The notes under the pieces: generated by a model
Databases searched by the model: none
Told to the model about the DNA's origin: nothing
Seen by the model: only the letters and a program-made list of their open reading frames with translations
Assembly: GCA_000751555.1 (NCBI GenBank)
Contig: CCEZ01000075.1
Span: 62,001-126,000, forward strand
DNA: 64,000 nt
Direction of reading: 5' to 3'
Origin: Anaerosalibacter massiliensis
GTDB taxonomy: Bacteria; Bacillota; Clostridia; Tissierellales; Sporanaerobacteraceae
In this document: in pieces, positions 51,386 to 60,367 of the stretch
How the letters are laid out: each line of letters opens with the position of its first letter
Numbering within the stretch: the first letter of the stretch is position 1
Position numbers and translations under genes: made by a program

Positions 51386-51901
51386 ATGAAGATTTCTATT
51401 GGATGTGACCATATTGTAACAGATATTAAAAATCATATTGTCGAATACTTAGAAGCTAAAGGACATGAAGTAATTGATAATGGAACTTATGATCATATAA
51501 GAACTCATTATCCTATATATGGAAAAAAGACTGCTGAAAGAGTAATAAATAAAGAGGCAGATCTTGGTATTGTGATTTGCGGAACTGGTGTAGGGATTAC
51601 AACATCAGTTAATAAAATAAAAGGGATTAGAGCAGCTTTAGTAAGAGATATAACTACTGCTAAATATTCTAAAGAAGAATTAAATGCGAATATTATTGGC
51701 ATTGGCGGAAGAATTACAGGTATAGGGTTGATGGAAGAAATTATAGATACATTTATATCTACTGAGTATAAAGAGACAGAAGAAAATAAAGAACTTATTA
51801 AATCTATTGATAACATGATAGAAGATGATAGCTATATAAATGATGAACATTTATTTGATGATCTTCTTGAAAAATGGGATAGGGGTTATTATCATGACTA
51901 A
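51386..51901 (+). CDS. lacB: Galactose-6-phosphate isomerase subunit LacB
   Basis: 171 residues, the usual LacB length. Signatures are [20 protein letters not shown] at the start, [16 protein letters not shown] near 39-54, [24 protein letters not shown] near 69-92 (active-site Cys and Gly loop, given in blocks) and [15 protein letters not shown] at the end. GTG/ATG codons at 51377 and 51380 are in frame, but AGGAGTGA at 51373-51380 points to the ATG at 51386, matching the family N-terminus. The last eight bases overlap the EIIA gene that follows. LacB carries the RpiB-like active site of the LacAB complex. Confidence 0.93.
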   Translation: MKISIGCDHIVTDIKNHIVEYLEAKGHEVIDNGTYDHIRTHYPIYGKKTAERVINKEADLGIVICGTGVGITTSVNKIKGIRAALVRDITTAKYSKEELNANIIGIGGRITGIGLMEEIIDTFISTEYKETEENKELIKSIDNMIEDDSYINDEHLFDDLLEKWDRGYYHD

Positions 51902-52376
51902 TGAAATTATAAGATTAATTGAAGAAGAATTGATATTTTTAGAAGATGCTAAAGACAATGTAGAAGTATTTGAAAAGGTAGGAACAGAGCTACTGAGAAA
52001 AGGATTAGTTAAATATAATTTTGTAGAAGAACTGATTAAAAGAGAGAAAGCATATCCTACAGGTATGAATATGAAATTTGCACATAACGATGACGGTGTA
52101 CCTAATATTGCTATTCCTCATACTGAGGTAGAATATTGTAATACACAAAAATTAGTAGTAGTTAATCTAAAAAATGAAGTGAAATTTAGAAATATGATAA
52201 ATCCAGAAGAAAGTTTAGAAGTTAAGTTTCTTTTTATTATACTTAATAATTGTAAAACTATTCAAACAAATATGTTATCCGATATAATGTCTTTCCTATC
52301 AGTTAAACAAAATTTAGTAAAATTATCTTATGCGGATAATCCTAAGAAGATATATAATGTTTTGATTAGAAGTTAG
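51894..52376 (+). CDS. PTS EIIA component, galactitol/fructose family (second set)
   Basis: About 160 residues. The phospho-His motif is [14 protein letters not shown] near 64-77, preceded by [13 protein letters not shown]. The open frame extends back to 51840, but the ATG at 51894, overlapping the lacB stop by eight bases, gives the natural family start and implies translational coupling. The ribosome site (GGGAT/AGGGG) is weak, which fits coupling. It phosphorylates the EIIB encoded next. Confidence 0.83.
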   Translation: MTNEIIRLIEEELIFLEDAKDNVEVFEKVGTELLRKGLVKYNFVEELIKREKAYPTGMNMKFAHNDDGVPNIAIPHTEVEYCNTQKLVVVNLKNEVKFRNMINPEESLEVKFLFIILNNCKTIQTNMLSDIMSFLSVKQNLVKLSYADNPKKIYNVLIRS

Positions 52377-52424
52377 TATTATTAAAGTTTAATCATAAAT
52401 AAAAAAATGAAAGGAAGGGTTAAA

Positions 52425-52733
52425 ATGATAAAGATATTAGCGGCTTGTGGTGCTGGAATTAATTCTAGTCATCAAATTAAAACAGCTATTGAAGAGGAGA
52501 TGGAGAATAGGGGATATTCTGTTAAAGTTGATGCTGTTGTTATTAAAGACATAACTGAAGAATTATTAAAAGATTATGACATATTTACACCAATATCTAA
52601 ACCTAAACTTGGATTTAATATATCTATACCAGTTATAGAGGCAGGACCTATATTATATAGAATGCCTGCCATGTCAAAACCAGTTTTCGATGAATTAGAA
52701 AAAACTATTAATCAGTTAAAGAAAAATAATTAG
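52425..52733 (+). CDS. PTS EIIB component, galactitol family (second set)
   Basis: 102 residues. The Cys loop at the N-terminus, ILAACGAGINSSHQIK, marks it as GatB-like. AAAGGAAGGG before the ATG at 52425 shows that the upstream in-frame ATG at 52407 is not the start. It is slightly longer than the first GatB-type protein at 7777 and only moderately similar to it, so the two PTS sets are distinct rather than recent duplicates. Confidence 0.85.
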   Translation: MIKILAACGAGINSSHQIKTAIEEEMENRGYSVKVDAVVIKDITEELLKDYDIFTPISKPKLGFNISIPVIEAGPILYRMPAMSKPVFDELEKTINQLKKNN

Positions 52734-52785
52734 TAATATTATTATTTAGGTTTTTAAATTTTTATAATAATAGGAGGTTTGAGAG

Positions 52786-54198
52786 ATGTCAACTATTATT
52801 GAATTTGCTAATAGTTTATTCCAACCTTTAATTAATTTAGGAGCAGCTCCATTAATGTTAATAGTTCTTACAGTTTTAGCTTTGCTTATGAAAGTGAAAT
52901 TTTCAAAAGCTTTAGAGGGTGGGATCAAATTAGCAATAGCATTAACGGCTATGGGCTCTATAATAGGTACGTTAACTGGAGTATTTGCTCCAGCATTAGA
53001 AAATTTTGTTAAATCAACAGGGATTGAGTTATCAATAACTGATGTAGGATGGGCACCATTAGCAACAATAACTTGGGGTTCAATGTATACACTGTATTTT
53101 TTATTAATATTGGTAGTGCTAAATATAATTATGTTAATTTTAAACAAAACCGATACTTTAGATGTAGACATATTTAATGTATGGCATTGTTCTATAGTAG
53201 GATTAATAGTTATGCATTATTCAAATAATAATTTATTCTTAGCGACTATATTAGTTATAATTATTGGTATAATGAAATTCATAAATGCTGATATAATGAA
53301 ACCCACATTTAATTACTTACTGGATATGCCAGATTCTAATCCTACAACTACTACACATTTAAATTTCATGTTAAATCCAGTAATTATGTTATTTGACAAG
53401 ATATTTGATAAAATATTTCCGTTCATTGATAAATATGATTTTGATGCTACAGAATTAAATAAAAAGATAGGATTTTGGGGTAGCAAGTTTGCAATAGGTT
53501 TTTATTTAGGCATATTTGTAGGAATATTAGGAAAGCAATCTGTAAAAGATACATTTGAATTAGCATTTGTAGGGGGAATGTGCTTAGAATTATTTTCTAT
53601 AATAGGTACATGGTTTATTTCAGCAGTGGAACCATTATCTCAGGGAATCACAAATTTCATGAGTAAAAAATTTGAAGGCAGAATGTTTAATATAGGAATA
53701 GATTGGCCATTTTTAGCTGCACGCTCAGAAATGTGGGCAGCAGCGAATATATTAGCGCCAATAATGTTATTATGGGCTTTAATTTTACCAGGCAACAAAA
53801 TATTGCCTTTAGGTGGAATAATAGCAATTGGATTAACTCCAGCTTTGCTTGTAGTTACAAGAGGAAAAATACTTAGAATGATTATTATAGGAACATTAAT
53901 GTTGCCAGTATTTTTATATTCTGGAACTGCTATAGCACCTTTTGTTACTACAGTTGCTAAAAGAGTAGGAGCTTTTCCAAAGAATTTACCAGCTAATGCA
54001 ATGATAACACACTCTACATTAGAAGGACCTATAGAAAAATTTATTGCAATAATAGTTGGTAAGGCTGGTAATGGAGGCATAAAGAATATATTGATTGCAT
54101 TAGCAGTAGTTCTAATTTACATAATATTATTTATTTGGTATGTAAAACAAATGAATAGTAGAAATGCAGAATATACTAATGAAAAAGAAAGCGTTTAA
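52786..54198 (+). CDS. PTS EIIC component, galactitol family (second set)
   Basis: 470-residue membrane permease. The GatC-like pattern is kept: LINLGAAPLMLIVLTVLALLM at the start (read in two blocks), KSTGIELSITDVGWAPLATI near 83-102, and LILPGNKILPLGGIIAIGL near 330-348. It is about 50 residues longer than the EIIC at 8070. Sitting with LacA and LacB, it most likely imports galactose (or a galactoside) as the 6-phosphate. Galactitol would instead need a dehydrogenase, which is absent from this operon. Confidence 0.86.
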   Translation: MSTIIEFANSLFQPLINLGAAPLMLIVLTVLALLMKVKFSKALEGGIKLAIALTAMGSIIGTLTGVFAPALENFVKSTGIELSITDVGWAPLATITWGSMYTLYFLLILVVLNIIMLILNKTDTLDVDIFNVWHCSIVGLIVMHYSNNNLFLATILVIIIGIMKFINADIMKPTFNYLLDMPDSNPTTTTHLNFMLNPVIMLFDKIFDKIFPFIDKYDFDATELNKKIGFWGSKFAIGFYLGIFVGILGKQSVKDTFELAFVGGMCLELFSIIGTWFISAVEPLSQGITNFMSKKFEGRMFNIGIDWPFLAARSEMWAAANILAPIMLLWALILPGNKILPLGGIIAIGLTPALLVVTRGKILRMIIIGTLMLPVFLYSGTAIAPFVTTVAKRVGAFPKNLPANAMITHSTLEGPIEKFIAIIVGKAGNGGIKNILIALAVVLIYIILFIWYVKQMNSRNAEYTNEKESV

Positions 54199-54221
54199 AA
54201 TATAGTTAGAATTAACTTACC

Positions 54222-54283
54222 TAAAAGAGAACCTCCTGTTAATTATTTTATGTATAAAATAATTAACAGGAGGTTCTCTTTTA
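54222..54283. terminator. Very long perfect hairpin after the lacAB-PTS operon
   Basis: A 30-bp perfect stem (54222-54251 with 54254-54283) and a two-base loop. A-rich and T-rich ends make it usable as a terminator, but the T tail lies inside the stem. It is the longest inverted repeat noticed in the window. Confidence 0.65.
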
Positions 54284-54519
54284 AAAAATAATTTGAGAAT
54301 AGAGTATAGAACTTTCAATAATATCTTCTTAGCATTGTTTAAATTTATATTAAAAATAGAGAATTTTAATAGGTTAGATTACTGACTAAAAAGAAGGATA
54401 TCTTACTTATTTTTATACAATAAATCAAATTTCAGAAAGATATAGCTAGTAATAATCTTATCCGCAAAGATTAGTTTTTAACTCTTTAAAAAATGGAGAA
54501 ATTCTAGTCAGAGTTACTG

Positions 54520-54548
54520 TTGACAAAACCTAATACTTATTATAATAT
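54520..54548 (+). promoter_or_regulatory. Sigma-A promoter of the GntR-agaS-PTS operon
   Basis: TTGACA (54520-54525), 17-bp spacer, TAATAT (54543-54548; overlapping TATAAT at 54541). The operator palindrome starts 14 bp later. Confidence 0.75.
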
Positions 54549-54561
54549 GATATATAGAAAG

Positions 54562-54573
54562 TGGTACGTACCA
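54562..54573. promoter_or_regulatory. Operator palindrome for the HutC-type GntR regulator
   Basis: TGGTACGTACCA, a perfect 12-bp palindrome just after the predicted transcription start. GGT-N4-ACC palindromes are the usual sites of HutC-subfamily GntR proteins such as the one encoded at 54604. Confidence 0.65.
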
Positions 54574-54603
54574 GAATAAATAATATATAAAAGGTTGATC
54601 TAA

Positions 54604-55332
54604 ATGAAAAAGATAAACAAGAAAAGTAGAATTCCTTTATACTATCAATTAATGGATATAATTGTTGAAATGATAGAAGTAGAAAATTTAAAAGAGAATG
54701 ATAAACTTCCTTCTGAAAGGGAATTGTGTGAACAGTATGATGTTAGTAGATCTACTGTTAGGCAGGCGATTCAAGAGTTAGAAAAAGAAGGTTACATATA
54801 TAGAGAACATGGTAAAGGAACTTTTGTATCTCCTAAGAAATTAAAACAAGATTTATTAGGGTTTTATAGTTTTACAGAAGAAATGAAGAAGATGGGTAAA
54901 AAACCGAAATCTAAAGTACTAAATTTTAAGGTTATTAAATGTAATGAAAAAATTGCAAAAAAAATGAAGTTAGAAATTGGAGACAAGGTTTATGAGTTTA
55001 CTAGATTGAGACTTGCAGACAATGAACCAATGATGCTTGAAACTAGTTATGTACCTTGTAATAGGTTTCCTGATCTAACGAAAAAAGAACTTCAAGAAAA
55101 ACCAATGTATGACATATTTACAGGAAAATATGATGCTTCTTTTACAAGAGCAGAAGAAATATTTCAATCGGTTTTAACTCGAAGCTTTGAAGCAGAGCTA
55201 TTAGAGTATTCAGAGGATTTCCCTAGTATGATGATAGAAAGGATTACCTATGAAAAAGATGTAATAATTGAGTATACAAAGGGTATTGCAAGAGGAGATA
55301 GATTTAAATTCCATGTAATACTTAATAAATAA
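54604..55332 (+). CDS. GntR family regulator, HutC subfamily (UTRA domain)
   Basis: 242 residues. The winged helix-turn-helix spans about 8-75 (LPSERELCEQYDVSRSTVRQ, YIYREHGKGTFVSPKK). The UTRA ligand domain follows, with FYSFTEEMKKMGKKPKSKVL near 88-107, YEFTRLRLADNEPMMLETSY near 130-150, and IEYTKGIARGDRFKFHVIL at the C-terminus. Regulators of this type (for example NagR/DasR and AgaR2-like) sense amino-sugar phosphates. It is the first gene of the agaS-PTS operon with an operator-like palindrome before it, so autoregulation and control by galactosamine 6-phosphate or a related sugar is a good guess. Confidence 0.88.
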   Translation: MKKINKKSRIPLYYQLMDIIVEMIEVENLKENDKLPSERELCEQYDVSRSTVRQAIQELEKEGYIYREHGKGTFVSPKKLKQDLLGFYSFTEEMKKMGKKPKSKVLNFKVIKCNEKIAKKMKLEIGDKVYEFTRLRLADNEPMMLETSYVPCNRFPDLTKKELQEKPMYDIFTGKYDASFTRAEEIFQSVLTRSFEAELLEYSEDFPSMMIERITYEKDVIIEYTKGIARGDRFKFHVILNK

Positions 55333-55390
55333 TTTTTAAATGAACTGGTAATTACAACATGACAACATTACAAAAGGGAGGATGATATAA

Positions 55391-56575
55391 GTGTTTGGGC
55401 TAACTGAAAAGGAATGGAAAGATAAAAATGGATTAAATACTGCAAAAGAAATCTATCAGCAACCAGAATTATGGTTAGAAACAATTAAAATAATTGAACA
55501 AAATAAGAATGAGATAGAAGGATTTCTTAAGAGACTAAGTAGAAATAAAAATACAAAAGTTATATTTACAGGAGCAGGAACTTCAGCCTATGTTGGAGAA
55601 ATTATTGTTCCTTATTTAAATAGTAAATATGATTGCAGTTTTGAAGCTATTGCAACAACTGATATAGTATCAAATCCTAGTTTCTACTTAAAAAGAGAAT
55701 CTCCAACAATAATAGTTTCCTTCGCACGTTCGGGAAATAGTCCTGAAAGTGTTGCAACTTATAAATTAGCTGAAAAATTAGTTGAAGATATTAGTCATAT
55801 ATTTGTAACATGTAATCCAGAGGGAGAGCTGGCAAAAATTGCTGAAGGAAATGAAAACATTTTATTATTGCTTATGTCAGAAAGATCAAATGATAAGGGA
55901 TTTGCAATGACTAGTAGTTTTACTAATATGTTGCTTGGTTCTTTATTAACTTTTGATATTAATAGTATAGATGAAATAAAAGATATAGTTACTAGAATTT
56001 CAAAACTAGGTACAAACATTATTAATAATGCTTATAGAAATATACAAGAATTAGTTAAATTGGGATATGACAGAGTTGTATATTTAGGTTCAGGTAGTTT
56101 AAGTGGACTTGCAAGGGAAAGTGCTTTGAAATTACTTGAATTAACTCGTGGAAAAGTAGTTTCGAATTATGAATCTATATTAGGCTTTAGACATGGTCCA
56201 AAGTCTATAGTAAATGATAAAACATTGGTATTTGCTTATATTTCAGAAGATGAATATACAAGAAGATATGATTTAGACCTTGTAAAAGAAGTTTATGGAG
56301 AATCTGGAGAACATAAACTAGTTACTATATCACAAAGTTACCATGAAGAACTTGAAAAGCATTCAGATTATCATTGGTTTTTAAATAATGAAAAGAAAGG
56401 ATTAGGTGACGAAGTTTACTCAGCTGTAGCTTATGTATTATATGCTCAGATATTTGCATTAATGATGTCTGAAAAGCTTGGTATAGAACCTGATAATCCA
56501 AGTCCAAGTGGTACTGTTAATAGAGTAGTAAAAGGTGTTACTATTTATGATTATAAAATAAAAAGGAGTGAGTGA
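55391..56575 (+). CDS. agaS: AgaS-type sugar isomerase/deaminase (double SIS domain)
   Basis: 394 residues with two SIS domains. The first has VIFTGAGTSAYVGEII near 57-72 and IVSFARSGNSPESVAT near 110-125. The second has VYLGSGSLSGLARESALKLLE near 222-242 (split by variable residues) and GFRHGPKSIVNDKTLV near 263. The family converts galactosamine 6-phosphate to tagatose 6-phosphate and ammonia. Start GTG at 55391 with GGGAGGA upstream. No N-acetylgalactosamine-6-phosphate deacetylase (AgaA/NagA) is in the operon, so the imported sugar may be free galactosamine, or the deacetylase is elsewhere. The product fits the tagatose kinase and aldolase encoded 5 kb upstream. Confidence 0.87.
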   Translation: MFGLTEKEWKDKNGLNTAKEIYQQPELWLETIKIIEQNKNEIEGFLKRLSRNKNTKVIFTGAGTSAYVGEIIVPYLNSKYDCSFEAIATTDIVSNPSFYLKRESPTIIVSFARSGNSPESVATYKLAEKLVEDISHIFVTCNPEGELAKIAEGNENILLLLMSERSNDKGFAMTSSFTNMLLGSLLTFDINSIDEIKDIVTRISKLGTNIINNAYRNIQELVKLGYDRVVYLGSGSLSGLARESALKLLELTRGKVVSNYESILGFRHGPKSIVNDKTLVFAYISEDEYTRRYDLDLVKEVYGESGEHKLVTISQSYHEELEKHSDYHWFLNNEKKGLGDEVYSAVAYVLYAQIFALMMSEKLGIEPDNPSPSGTVNRVVKGVTIYDYKIKRSE

Positions 56576-56576
56576 T

Positions 56577-57050
56577 ATGGCTAATATATTATTAACAAGA
56601 ATTGATAATAGATTAATTCATGGACAAGTTGCAGTAACATGGGTTAATCATATAGGAGCCAATTTAATATTAGTTGCAGATGATAAAGTTGCCGAGAACA
56701 GTATCCAACAAAGTTTAATGGATATGGCAGTTCCAGATGTTATTGAAACAAGATATTTTACTGTACAAGAGACAATAGACAATATAGGATATGCAGCTGA
56801 TGATCAACTTATATTTTTAGTAGTCAGAACTCCACAAACACTTTTAAGACTAGTAGAAGGCGGTGTTTCAATAGACAAAGTAAATGTAGGTAATATGCAC
56901 TATAGCGAAGGTAAAGAACAAATTATAAGTACTGTTTCCGTTGATGAAAAAGATATTGAAACTTTTAAAAAATTAGATGAACTAGGTGTGAAGATGGATG
57001 TTAGAAGAGTTCCAGATGAGAGAGGAAAGAATATTATGGATTTGATTTAA
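56577..57050 (+). CDS. PTS EIIB component, mannose family (Aga type)
   Basis: 157 residues. The phospho-His motif is RIDNRLIHGQVAVTW near 8-22, as in mannose/sorbose/galactosamine EIIB. The in-frame GTG at 56568 lies inside the agaS gene; the ATG at 56577, two bases after the agaS stop and with AAAGGAG ten bases ahead, gives the usual family N-terminus MANILLTRIDNR. It takes phosphate from the EIIA at 58693 and passes it to the sugar in EIIC/EIID. Confidence 0.9.
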   Translation: MANILLTRIDNRLIHGQVAVTWVNHIGANLILVADDKVAENSIQQSLMDMAVPDVIETRYFTVQETIDNIGYAADDQLIFLVVRTPQTLLRLVEGGVSIDKVNVGNMHYSEGKEQIISTVSVDEKDIETFKKLDELGVKMDVRRVPDERGKNIMDLI

Positions 57051-57101
57051 GAAATAAACTCCTCTATGGGAGTTTTATATAAAAAATAAGGGGGGAGCGT
57101 T

Positions 57102-57869
57102 ATGTTAGGAAAATCATTATTGATAGCCTTGTGGGCAGGAATTGCAGGAATAGATCTTTTTAACGGGTTATTTCATATACATAGACCCGTATTTACAGGA
57201 ATGATTGTAGGTCTTATACTGGGGGATATGAAAACAGGGCTAATTACTGGTGCTACTCTTGAGTTAATTTGGATGGGAGCAGTACCATTGGCAGGTGCAC
57301 AACCACCTAATGTAGTTATTGGTGGTATTGTAGGAACTGCATTTGCAATATTAACAAAGCAAGATCCAAAAGTAGCAGTAGGTATAGCAGTGCCTTTTGC
57401 AGTGGCTGTACAAGGAGCAATAACTTTAATATTTACAGCATTTTCTCCAGTTATGCATAAAGCAGATGAGTATGCTAAAAATACAGATATTAAAGGCATC
57501 GAAAGAATTAATTATTTAGGAATGTTGATTTTATTTATTTTCTATGCAATAATTGCTTTTCTACCAGTATATTTTGGAGCAGAAGCTGCAGAATCTGTTG
57601 TAGCTAAAATGCCTGAATGGTTAATAGGAGGATTAGAAGTTGCAGGTGGAATTATGCCAGCAATAGGATTTGCTATGCTATTAAAAATTATGTACAAGAA
57701 AGAGTATATGGCATTTTTAATTATTGGTTTTGTGCTTGTAGCATATTTTGAATTACCAATATTAGGGGTAGCATTATTAGGATTAGCCATATCTTTATAT
57801 GACTATTATTCAAATAAGATAAAAGGAAAAGGTTCTCATAGAAAGGAGGCTCGTACTAATGGAATCTAA
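57102..57869 (+). CDS. PTS EIIC component, mannose family (Aga type)
   Basis: 255-residue membrane protein. Mannose-family EIIC patterns are RPVFTGMIVGLILGDMKTGL near 28-47, GATLELIWMGAVPLAGAQPP near 50-69 and LKIMYKKEYMAFLIIGFVL near 193-211. RBS GGGGGAG precedes the ATG at 57102. Its last 11 bases overlap the EIID gene, so the two membrane subunits are translationally coupled. Confidence 0.9.
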   Translation: MLGKSLLIALWAGIAGIDLFNGLFHIHRPVFTGMIVGLILGDMKTGLITGATLELIWMGAVPLAGAQPPNVVIGGIVGTAFAILTKQDPKVAVGIAVPFAVAVQGAITLIFTAFSPVMHKADEYAKNTDIKGIERINYLGMLILFIFYAIIAFLPVYFGAEAAESVVAKMPEWLIGGLEVAGGIMPAIGFAMLLKIMYKKEYMAFLIIGFVLVAYFELPILGVALLGLAISLYDYYSNKIKGKGSHRKEARTNGI

Positions 57870-58677
57870 TTATACTTATAAAGATCCAAGCACAAATAAT
57901 GTTATTACCAAGAAAGATCTAAATAAAATGACTTGGAGATCATTATTTTTACAGGCATCTTTTAATTATGAAAGAATGCAAGCAGGTGGTTGGCTTTATG
58001 GTTTACTACCAGGACTTAAAAAGATTCATAAAAATAAAGAAGACTTATCTAATTCTATGAATATGCATATGGAATTTTTTAATACCCATCCTTTTCTAGT
58101 AACATTTATAATGGGAATAGTTATTGCCATGGAAGAGAGAAAAGAAGAGCCAGATACTATTAGAGCTGTTAAAGTTGCAACTATGGGACCTCTTGGTGGT
58201 ATAGGAGATGCCATATGCTGGTTAACTCTTCTACCCATTGCATCTGGTATAGGGGCCTCAATGGCCATTAAAGGAAATATTGCAGGACCATTTATATTTT
58301 TGATAATATTTAACGCAATCCATTTTGTTCTTAGATTTGGACTTATGAATTATGGATATAGTACAGGAGTTAGTGCTGTTAAACAGTTAGGAGAACAAAC
58401 TAAAGCATTTTCAAGAGCTGCTTCTATAGTAGGGTTAACAGTAGTAGGTGCTTTAGTAGCTTCTTATATTTCTTTAGGAACACCTGTAGTTATCACAGCA
58501 GGAGGAGCAGATATAAAATTACAAGCAGAAGTGTTAGATCAAATAATGCCAAAATTGTTACCAGCATTATATACATTTTGGATGTATAAATTGTTGAAGA
58601 AAGATTATTCCCCAATTGTCTTAATATTGCTTACTGTAGTAATAGGTATAGTGGGAAGACTTTTAACAATATTATAA
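57859..58677 (+). CDS. PTS EIID component, mannose family (Aga type)
   Basis: 272 residues. EIID signatures are RSLFLQASFNYERMQAGGWL near 27-46, FFNTHPFLVTFIMGIVIAME near 73-92, and TMGPLGGIGDAICWLTLLPI near 108-127. EIID exists only in mannose-family PTS, so the set EIIB-EIIC-EIID-EIIA is complete here. AAGGAGG at about 57843-57849 serves the ATG at 57859. Confidence 0.92.
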   Translation: MESNYTYKDPSTNNVITKKDLNKMTWRSLFLQASFNYERMQAGGWLYGLLPGLKKIHKNKEDLSNSMNMHMEFFNTHPFLVTFIMGIVIAMEERKEEPDTIRAVKVATMGPLGGIGDAICWLTLLPIASGIGASMAIKGNIAGPFIFLIIFNAIHFVLRFGLMNYGYSTGVSAVKQLGEQTKAFSRAASIVGLTVVGALVASYISLGTPVVITAGGADIKLQAEVLDQIMPKLLPALYTFWMYKLLKKDYSPIVLILLTVVIGIVGRLLTIL

Positions 58678-58692
58678 AAAAAGGTGATTAAA

Positions 58693-59094
58693 TTGATAGG
58701 TATTATAATAGTAGGTCATGGTGAATTTGCTAAAGGACTTATTAGTTCAGTAGATGTAATAGCTGGAGAACAAAAATATTTACAAGGTGTAGAATTTAGA
58801 CTAGACCATTCAACAGAAGATCTAGAAAACAATATAAAAAAGAAAATAGAAACTATGAAAGAATGTAGTGGATTACTTTTCTTAACAGATATTGTCGGAG
58901 GTACCCCTTTTAAAACCTGTGTATTATTATCACAAGATATAAAAAATAGCAAGGTTTTATCTGGAGTAAATTTATCAATATTATTAGAGGCTATTATGCA
59001 AAAAAACACAAAAGATATAGAAGCTCTTAAGGAGAATATAATAAAAATAGGTAAAGAAGGGATAGTATCTTTCGATTTAAAAGAAATGAAATAA
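58693..59094 (+). CDS. PTS EIIA component, mannose family (Aga type)
   Basis: About 133 residues. The phospho-His is in IIIVGHGEFAKGLISS at the N-terminus; LLFLTDIVGGTPFKTCVLLS near 60-80 is the second family motif. A GTG at 58684 is in frame, but AAGGTGAT covers it, so the TTG at 58693 is the likely start. It is the last gene of the operon and is followed by a good terminator. Confidence 0.88.
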   Translation: MIGIIIVGHGEFAKGLISSVDVIAGEQKYLQGVEFRLDHSTEDLENNIKKKIETMKECSGLLFLTDIVGGTPFKTCVLLSQDIKNSKVLSGVNLSILLEAIMQKNTKDIEALKENIIKIGKEGIVSFDLKEMK

Positions 59095-59104
59095 GAATAA
59101 GTTT

Positions 59105-59137
59105 AAATTAGCCGCGTTTTTATTGCGGCTAATTTTT
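59105..59137 (+). terminator. Terminator of the agaS-PTS operon
   Basis: AAATTAGCCGC (59105-59115) and GCGGCTAATTT (59125-59135) form a perfect 11-bp stem followed by TTT. Confidence 0.9.
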
Positions 59138-59305
59138 TAATTTTAATATTTACATGTTAAGAGTTTCACATATGGTAAGTCAAGAAATATTCAATAGATT
59201 TTATATCTTGTTAATTATCCTATAAAATATTCGGATAAGAACTATTCATAGAATTATCGAAATATATTAGCATACATGTTAAAATACATTGAAGGGGGAG
59301 GGTAT

Positions 59306-60367
59306 ATGATGAATTTTTTAAAAGGATTGGGATGGGTTGTAGGAATAGTTATTTGTATATTTCTAGTATATTTATTAGTTATGATTATTACTGATTACAG
59401 ACCAGAAGACAAAATACCTTTAAAAGTAGAAAATCAACAAAAACAGAAAATCCAGAAGGATAAGGTTTTCACTGTTGATACATACAATATAGGATACTGT
59501 GGTATGGATAAAGATCAAGACTTTTTTATGGATGGAGGGAAGGGTTCTAGATCTTCAAGCAAAGAAAAAACAATTGAAAACTTAAATGGAATAACAGAGT
59601 TTTTAGCTAATAATGATTCTACATTTGTATTTGTTCAGGAAGTCGATACAAATGCAACAAGGAGCTTCCATGTAAATCAATATGAACATTTAAAAAACAA
59701 TCTAAAAGATTATTCATCAAGTTTTGCAATTAATTATAAAACTTTATGGGTGCCAGTTCCAATATTGAAACCTCATGGAAGAGTTAACTCAGCTGGTTTG
59801 GTCACATTATCTAAATATAGTGTAGATAGTGCAACTAGATATCAATTTCCTGGAAAAGAAAGTTGGCTACGTCAATTAGCTGAATTAGATAGATGTTTTT
59901 TAGAAAGTAGAATTTCATTAGAGAATGGAAAAGAACTAGTTTTGATAAACTCTCATTTTTCTGCTTATGATAAAGGTGGAAAAATTAGAGTGCAACAACT
60001 TGGATTTTTAAAAGAATATATAGATAAGGAATATAAAAATGGGAACTATGTAGTAGTTGGAGGAGATTGGAATCATTTAATGCCAACGACAGATCCTTCT
60101 ATATTTAAAACTACAGAAGAATGGCCTGATTGGCTCCAAAAAATACCAGATGATTTCAAACCTGAAGGGTTTACTTGGGCAGTAGATAAAAATGTACCAA
60201 CTACGAGGACGGACGCTACACCTTATGTAAAAGATGTTAATTTCACTGCAGTAATAGATGGCTATTTAGTCTCTGACAATATTGAAATCTTAAATGTTAA
60301 GGGACATTCTCTAGATTTTCAATATACAGATCATAATCCTGTAACCATGGAATTTAAATTAAAGTAG
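59306..60367 (+). CDS. Endonuclease/exonuclease/phosphatase-fold protein, membrane anchored
   Basis: About 353 residues. One N-terminal hydrophobic helix (MMNFLKGLGWVVGIVICIFL, then VYLLVMIIT) anchors a domain that probably faces outside. The EEP fold is recognised by TVDTYNIGYCG near 58, the metal Glu in FVFVQEVDTNATRS near 113, NSHFSAYDKGG near 213, VVGGDWNHL near 245 and the final DHNPVTMEF. The start is the ATG pair at 59306/59309 behind GGGGGAGGG; the earlier ATG at 59276 lacks a ribosome site. Members hydrolyse DNA, RNA, phosphoinositides or sphingomyelin. A surface phosphodiesterase or nuclease is likely, but the substrate cannot be told. Confidence 0.8.
   Translation: MMNFLKGLGWVVGIVICIFLVYLLVMIITDYRPEDKIPLKVENQQKQKIQKDKVFTVDTYNIGYCGMDKDQDFFMDGGKGSRSSSKEKTIENLNGITEFLANNDSTFVFVQEVDTNATRSFHVNQYEHLKNNLKDYSSSFAINYKTLWVPVPILKPHGRVNSAGLVTLSKYSVDSATRYQFPGKESWLRQLAELDRCFLESRISLENGKELVLINSHFSAYDKGGKIRVQQLGFLKEYIDKEYKNGNYVVVGGDWNHLMPTTDPSIFKTTEEWPDWLQKIPDDFKPEGFTWAVDKNVPTTRTDATPYVKDVNFTAVIDGYLVSDNIEILNVKGHSLDFQYTDHNPVTMEFKLK

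Larger units (their letters stand above)
54199..54603. other. Intergenic region between the lacAB-PTS and agaS operons
   Basis: 405 bp without a gene. It holds the 30-bp-stem terminator at 54222-54283, a second small hairpin (TAATCTT at 54453-54459 with AAGATTA at 54467-54473, then GTTTTT) of unknown role, the sigma-A promoter at 54520-54548 and the palindromic operator at 54562-54573. Confidence 0.6.
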
